64,000 bases of DNA, from NCBI GenBank assembly GCA_900129595.1, contig FQWG01000009.1, positions 124,001-188,000 on the forward strand, in the 5' to 3' direction. Position 1 is the first letter of the stretch. Every line of letters begins with the position of its first letter. The stretch is from Flavobacterium frigidimaris. Its GTDB lineage: Bacteria > Bacteroidota > Bacteroidia > Flavobacteriales > Flavobacteriaceae. Position numbers and translations under genes: made by a program. The notes below the pieces were generated by a model, which was not told the DNA's origin, did no database searches, and worked only from the letters and a program-made list of their open reading frames with translations. Shown piece by piece: positions 59,813 through 64,000 of this stretch.

Positions 59813-59846
59813 AAAAGCCTGGAGTTGGCAAACTCCAGGCTTTTCT
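59813..59846. terminator. Terminator between cutC and the TonB receptor
   Basis: AAAAGCCTGGAGTT and AACTCCAGGCTTTT form a perfect 14-bp stem with a four-base loop. It is symmetric enough to serve both convergent genes. Confidence 0.9.
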
Positions 59847-59886
59847 TTTCTACATGAACTATTAAAATCTACTAATAAAAGCGGGA

Positions 59887-62301
59887 TTAAAACATTCCGC
59901 CACCACCTTTACTAGTGTTATCTTCTCTTTGTTTGCGTTCTAAATTTTTGATTTTAGCTCCACCAAAATTATACGTTAAACCTAAATAAACAGTTTGACT
60001 TTCCCATTTAAATTGTCCTTCATGCGCATAAGGATACATAGCGTCAAAAGAATATTTCATAGTATTGAATACGTCGTTAAAACGTAAACTGATGTTCATC
60101 TTGTTGTCTAACAATGTATAACGTGAACCCATGTCCATTTTGTACATTTCGTGACTGTTATTTTGAAGTCCGTCAACTCCACCTCTGTAAAAACCAAATA
60201 ATAAGAAGCTTAAACGTTTGTTTACTTTAAAGTTGGAGTTCATACGGCCATTAAATGCTGCCACAGTAACTTTTCTTTCGATCGGGCTGCTTGTTTGTGT
60301 TACAGGATCATATGCGAACACAACTCCTTGTTGGTTGATACTTGAGAAATCAATAGATGGCGCAATATCCCACCATTTTGTGATTTTGTAGTTAAAAGAA
60401 ACCTCAAAACCATAAGAAGTATTGTGATCGTAATTTGTATAAGTCAGAATTTGTTTGTTTCCGCTTGGGTCTGTATCATCCGGATATAAAATTCGGCTAA
60501 TCTGATCATTGATGCTTCTATAGAAAACGCCAGTCGTAAAACTTCCTTTTGTGAAAGTTTTAGTGTAATTTACTTCAACAGAATTTGTAAACTGCGGACG
60601 CAATTCAGGATTTCCTATAGATGTTACTAACGGAGTAGAAAACTCACGAATAGGTTTTGTCTGCTCTAAACTAGGACGGTCTACACGACGGCTATAGCTA
60701 AATTGCAAAGTGTTTTTCTCATTCAGGTTATAGGTTAAATAAGCCGAAGGATATAAAGTAATATAATCATCATTGAATTTTTCAAGACCATGGTTTAGGT
60801 TAGCGGCTACTTTGTAGCTTTCAAAACGAGCACCCAATTGGTAACTGAATTTTTTAAATTTCTGACCAAATGTTACATAAGCTGAATAAATATCAGTGTC
60901 ATAAGTATAATTAGAAACCGGGATTGCTGCAAGTGGATTTCCGGTAATATAGTCATTGTCCGTTTTAGTAATTCTCGCCTCGGCGCCCGCTTCAAGAGTT
61001 GTTTTTTCATTTAAAGGATTTACGTAATCAACATTTAAAGTAGTCAGTTTACGTGTTCCTTTTATATAATCATCATAAATGACATTGTTCTGGGTATTGT
61101 CAGTATTTATGGTCTGAGTATCAAAAGAAGAATACTGTGTTTCTTTATTGTCGCTGTAGTTTCCTTCAAAATCTAAGGTATGTCCTTCTTTTTTGAAGAT
61201 ATGTTTGTAAGCTAAATTATAAGTGCCAACTTCATCGGGTCCTGAATATTTAGATTTCTGAAAGATTTTTGAAATGTCAGAATCGGTTACGTTATTATAG
61301 TCAATACCAGTATTGACAAATCCTTTTCCGTTGGATTTATTCTGATTCGTGTAGATCGATATTGTATTATGATCATCAATTAAATAATCCATTCCAATTT
61401 TATACAAGTACGAATCATTATCGTTTAAAACATCAATTTTCTGAACAACTTCCGGATCAAATCTTTTGATGAAACCGTCGTTTTGATACGTTCCGAAATT
61501 TTGTCCTGCATTTCCAAAGAAATTTACTTTTCCGGTTTTGTAATTCAAATTCAAAGATTGGTTGTATTTAGCCGTTTCTCCAAAAGTAATTCCGCCACTG
61601 TAACTTCCGTTAAAACCAGTGTTGGTATTTTTGTGTAAAACGATATTGATGATTCCTGACATTCCTTCCGGATTGTATTTTGCACTTGGATTGGTGATCA
61701 GCTCAATTTTTTTGATAGAAGTTGACGGAATTTGTTTTAGTAATTGAGCAGGGTCAATATTTGATGGTCGTCCGTCAATTAATACACGAACATTATCGTT
61801 TCCACGAAGAGAAAGTTTTCCGTCCTGATCGACATTCACAGACGGAATGTTGTTCATAATGTCTGATGCAGATGCACCTGCAGTTGTCAAATCTTTACCA
61901 ACTGTAATTATTTTTCGGTCAATTTTTTGTTCTATTGTCGAGCGGTCACTTACTATGTTTACCCCTTTAAGCTGGGTTGCTTCTTCTTCAAGAGAGACAT
62001 TAACTGTGGCTGTCTTTTTATTATCGCTCAAAACGATTGACCCTGTATATTTTTTGAATCCAATGTATTGAATTTCGATCGTATAGGTTTTTAAAGCTAA
62101 ATTTTTGATAGTAAAAGCACCATTATCATCTGTGTTAACTCCCGTAACTGCTTTTCCGTTGTCTTTGATGGAGACGGTTGCGTAAGAGATCGGTGCATTA
62201 TTGGATTTTTCGGTAATTTTTCCGGAAACCGTTCCGGTGTTCTGGGCCTGAGCTGTTGCAAATACCCCCAGTAATGCGAACAGAAAAAGTTTTAGTTTCA
62301 T
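59887..62301 (-). CDS. TonB-dependent outer membrane receptor (beta-barrel family 3)
   Basis: An 804-residue receptor. A signal peptide (LFLFALLGVFATAQAQ) is followed by a carboxypeptidase-regulatory-like domain (TVSGKITEKSNNAPISYATV, residues about 24-105). The plug follows (ASDIMNNIPSVNVDQDGKLS, LRGNDNVRVLIDGRPSNI, KYNPEGMSGIINIVL), then a barrel of the OMP_b-brl_3 type (LQFSYSRRVDRPSL, TSIGNPELRPQFTNSVEVNY). It is not a SusC type and has no SusD partner. The C-terminus carries a soluble KxxR and Gly-rich tail after YLGLTYNFGG, so the last strand is not at the very end. The ligand is unknown. Confidence 0.92.
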   Translation of the reverse strand: MKLKLFLFALLGVFATAQAQNTGTVSGKITEKSNNAPISYATVSIKDNGKAVTGVNTDDNGAFTIKNLALKTYTIEIQYIGFKKYTGSIVLSDNKKTATVNVSLEEEATQLKGVNIVSDRSTIEQKIDRKIITVGKDLTTAGASASDIMNNIPSVNVDQDGKLSLRGNDNVRVLIDGRPSNIDPAQLLKQIPSTSIKKIELITNPSAKYNPEGMSGIINIVLHKNTNTGFNGSYSGGITFGETAKYNQSLNLNYKTGKVNFFGNAGQNFGTYQNDGFIKRFDPEVVQKIDVLNDNDSYLYKIGMDYLIDDHNTISIYTNQNKSNGKGFVNTGIDYNNVTDSDISKIFQKSKYSGPDEVGTYNLAYKHIFKKEGHTLDFEGNYSDNKETQYSSFDTQTINTDNTQNNVIYDDYIKGTRKLTTLNVDYVNPLNEKTTLEAGAEARITKTDNDYITGNPLAAIPVSNYTYDTDIYSAYVTFGQKFKKFSYQLGARFESYKVAANLNHGLEKFNDDYITLYPSAYLTYNLNEKNTLQFSYSRRVDRPSLEQTKPIREFSTPLVTSIGNPELRPQFTNSVEVNYTKTFTKGSFTTGVFYRSINDQISRILYPDDTDPSGNKQILTYTNYDHNTSYGFEVSFNYKITKWWDIAPSIDFSSINQQGVVFAYDPVTQTSSPIERKVTVAAFNGRMNSNFKVNKRLSFLLFGFYRGGVDGLQNNSHEMYKMDMGSRYTLLDNKMNISLRFNDVFNTMKYSFDAMYPYAHEGQFKWESQTVYLGLTYNFGGAKIKNLERKQREDNTSKGGGGMF

Positions 62302-62619
62302 AATTTTGGTATCGATTGTTTTGATTTGATTGATGATGATTGTTTTTTTTTGTTAATTTTTTTTGCTTCAAACGAATTCAAAGTCCCTATTAAGACTCTT
62401 TTATCATCGATATGTTACAGAAAAAAATGAAAAAGATTATGTTTTTTTTAAGACAGCCTGTTTTTGAAGAGATTAGCATTTTAATTTTTTGATAATTTTA
62501 ACATTCAAAACAAAATGCTTTTTACAGATTTCTAAGAGTTTTGTTGTATTTTATATGTTTTTCATTTTCTGTAATTGACGAATAAGCAGTATATTTGCTC
62601 ACTTTAAAAATAAGTTTAC
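62302..62619. promoter_or_regulatory. Divergent gap of about 318 bases with the argS promoter
   Basis: The -7 box TATATTTG at 62590-62597 matches TAnnTTTG and lies 22 bases before the argS ATG. The rest is AT-rich, with no gene or clear hairpin. It must also hold the promoter of the leftward TonB receptor, which I could not place. Confidence 0.5.
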
Positions 62620-64000
62620 ATGTCATTATCACAAATTCTTACACCTTCTATACAAAAAGCAATACAAGCATTATTTGATGTTACTGTTGATAAAATCGAA
62701 TTTCAGACTACACGCAAAGAGTTTGAAGGCGATATTACAATGGTAATTTTTCCTTTACTAAAAGTGATCAAAAGCAATCCGGTAGAATTAGGAAATAAAA
62801 TAGGAAATTATTTAGTAGAAAATCTTCCTGAAGTATCCCGTTTTAACGTTGTTTCGGGTTTTTTGAATATTGTAATTGCAGATAGTTATTATTTGAATTT
62901 CTTTAATGGAATAAGAGACAATCAAAAATTTGGATACGTTACTCCAAATCCGGATGATAAAGCCATTATGGTCGAATATTCTTCGCCAAACACCAATAAG
63001 CCTTTGCATTTAGGTCACGTTCGTAACAATTTGCTAGGATATTCTGTAGCCGAAATTATTAAGGCTTCAGGAAAAAAAGTATACAAAACACAAATCATCA
63101 ACGACCGTGGAATTCATATTTGCAAATCGATGCTGGCCTGGGAGAAATTTGGAAATGGTGAAACTCCGGAAAGCTCCAGTCTAAAAGGAGATAAATTAGT
63201 TGGTAAATATTATGTTGAGTTTGATAAAGCTTATAAAGCTGAGATTTCTCAATTGATAGAAACTGGAAAAACGGAAGAAGAAGCTAAAAAACAAGCTCCA
63301 ATTATTATTGAAGCGCAAGAGATGCTTAAAAAATGGGAAGCCGGTGATGATGCTGTAATTTCTCTTTGGAAAAAAATGAACCAATGGGTTTATGATGGTT
63401 TTGCTACTACTTATACCAATCTTGGAGTTAATTTTGATAAATATTATTACGAAAGTAATACCTATTTGTTAGGAAAAGATGTTGTTCAGATAGGTCTTGA
63501 TAGCGGTGTTTTTGAAAAAGATCCTGACGGTTCAGTTTGGATTGATTTAACAGACGAAGGTCTCGATCGTAAAATTGTATTGCGTTCAGACGGAACAGCT
63601 GTTTACATGACGCAAGATATAGGAACAGCAATTCAGCGTGTAAAAGACATGCCGGATGTTGGCGGAATGGTTTATACAGTGGGTAACGAACAAGATTATC
63701 ACTTTAAAGTATTGTTCCTGATCCTGAAAAAATTAGGTTTTGACTGGGCTTCAAGTTTGTATCATTTATCATACGGAATGGTAGATTTGCCATCAGGAAA
63801 AATGAAAAGCCGTGAAGGAACTGTTGTAGATGCTGATGATTTGATGCAGGATATGACAGATACAGCACAACAAATCTCAGAAGATTTAGGGAAACTGGAC
63901 AGTTATTCTGACGAAGAAAAAGCAAAATTGTACAAAACAATCGGTCTTGGCGCTTTGAAATATTACATTTTAAAAGTAGATCCTAAAAAACGTATTTTGT
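62620..64000 (+). CDS. argS: Arginine-tRNA ligase, 3' end outside the window
   Basis: Charges tRNA-Arg. The frame is open from ATG 62620 to the right edge, with 460 codons visible of about 590 expected. After an N-terminal Add-1-type domain (IQKAIQALFDVTVDKIEFQT), VEYSSPNTNKPLHLGHVRNN is the class I HIGH motif (HLGH) and NDRGIHICKSMLAWEKFG follows. LPSGKMKSREGTVVDADDLM is the KMSKS-type loop. The C-terminal anticodon-binding domain is cut off. A -7 box lies just upstream. Because no stop is present, the gene is easily missed by simple ORF finding. Confidence 0.96.
   Translation, partial: MSLSQILTPSIQKAIQALFDVTVDKIEFQTTRKEFEGDITMVIFPLLKVIKSNPVELGNKIGNYLVENLPEVSRFNVVSGFLNIVIADSYYLNFFNGIRDNQKFGYVTPNPDDKAIMVEYSSPNTNKPLHLGHVRNNLLGYSVAEIIKASGKKVYKTQIINDRGIHICKSMLAWEKFGNGETPESSSLKGDKLVGKYYVEFDKAYKAEISQLIETGKTEEEAKKQAPIIIEAQEMLKKWEAGDDAVISLWKKMNQWVYDGFATTYTNLGVNFDKYYYESNTYLLGKDVVQIGLDSGVFEKDPDGSVWIDLTDEGLDRKIVLRSDGTAVYMTQDIGTAIQRVKDMPDVGGMVYTVGNEQDYHFKVLFLILKKLGFDWASSLYHLSYGMVDLPSGKMKSREGTVVDADDLMQDMTDTAQQISEDLGKLDSYSDEEKAKLYKTIGLGALKYYILKVDPKKRIL

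Overview
The window reads as chromosomal DNA of a Flavobacterium-like member of the Bacteroidota. The evidence is low GC, SusC/SusD proteins, -7 promoter boxes of the TAnnTTTG type, few Shine-Dalgarno sequences, and family assignments that are typical of flavobacteria (DUF4105, DUF4369, DUF5362, DUF5808, S9 peptidases). No rRNA, CRISPR array or prophage was seen.

Region 1 (1-18 kb) is a surface polysaccharide (O-antigen type) locus, read left to right and cut at the left edge. It holds a CDP-6-deoxyhexose branch (rfbF, rfbG, an RmlC-like epimerase and an SDR reductase), three family 2 glycosyltransferases, a Wzy-like polymerase, a hexapeptide acyltransferase, a WbpV-like reductase, a WbpL/WecA-like initiating phosphoglycosyltransferase, a cupin sugar isomerase, rfbC-rfbD-rfbA for dTDP-L-rhamnose, and a WbpM-like membrane 4,6-dehydratase. 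The WbpM, WbpV and WbpL trio suggests that the repeat unit starts with QuiNAc or FucNAc. An MBOAT/SGNH pair for O-acylation follows. No Wzx flippase and no rfbB are seen.

Region 2 (18-36 kb) is mostly housekeeping: a DUF4105 (Lnb-like) membrane protein, pssA, a GH25 lysozyme, a leftward kpsF-tatC-AhpD-like-lptB cluster, recQ, an FAD oxidoreductase, a quinone reductase, an exported msrB-msrA pair, and idi-queD-bcp-manA. Many gaps hold long inverted repeats. The region ends in two tandem copies of a complete tRNA-Thr(TGT) transcription unit.

Region 3 (36.2-49.2 kb) is the accessory part. It starts with an ISL3-like element whose ends can be placed to the base by an 8-bp target duplication (GGGATTAG). 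Then come an XRE regulator, a gap with a 112-nt nested inverted repeat and two more hairpins, and a SusC-SusD-S9 peptidase operon. Facing it is an operon for a MauE-like membrane protein and a four-cysteine DUF6520-like exported peptide. Next comes a decayed XRE-type regulator gene. This peptide/disulfide/uptake module, with its structured upstream DNA, is the best candidate here for something undescribed.

Region 4 (49.2-64 kb) returns to core genes: DUF5362 and DUF4369 proteins, htpG, a lipocalin-like and an OmpA-like lipoprotein, an ABC ATPase, an S9D glutamyl-endopeptidase-like protein, fabH, cutC, an outer-membrane beta-barrel receptor, and the first two thirds or more of argS, which runs off the right edge.
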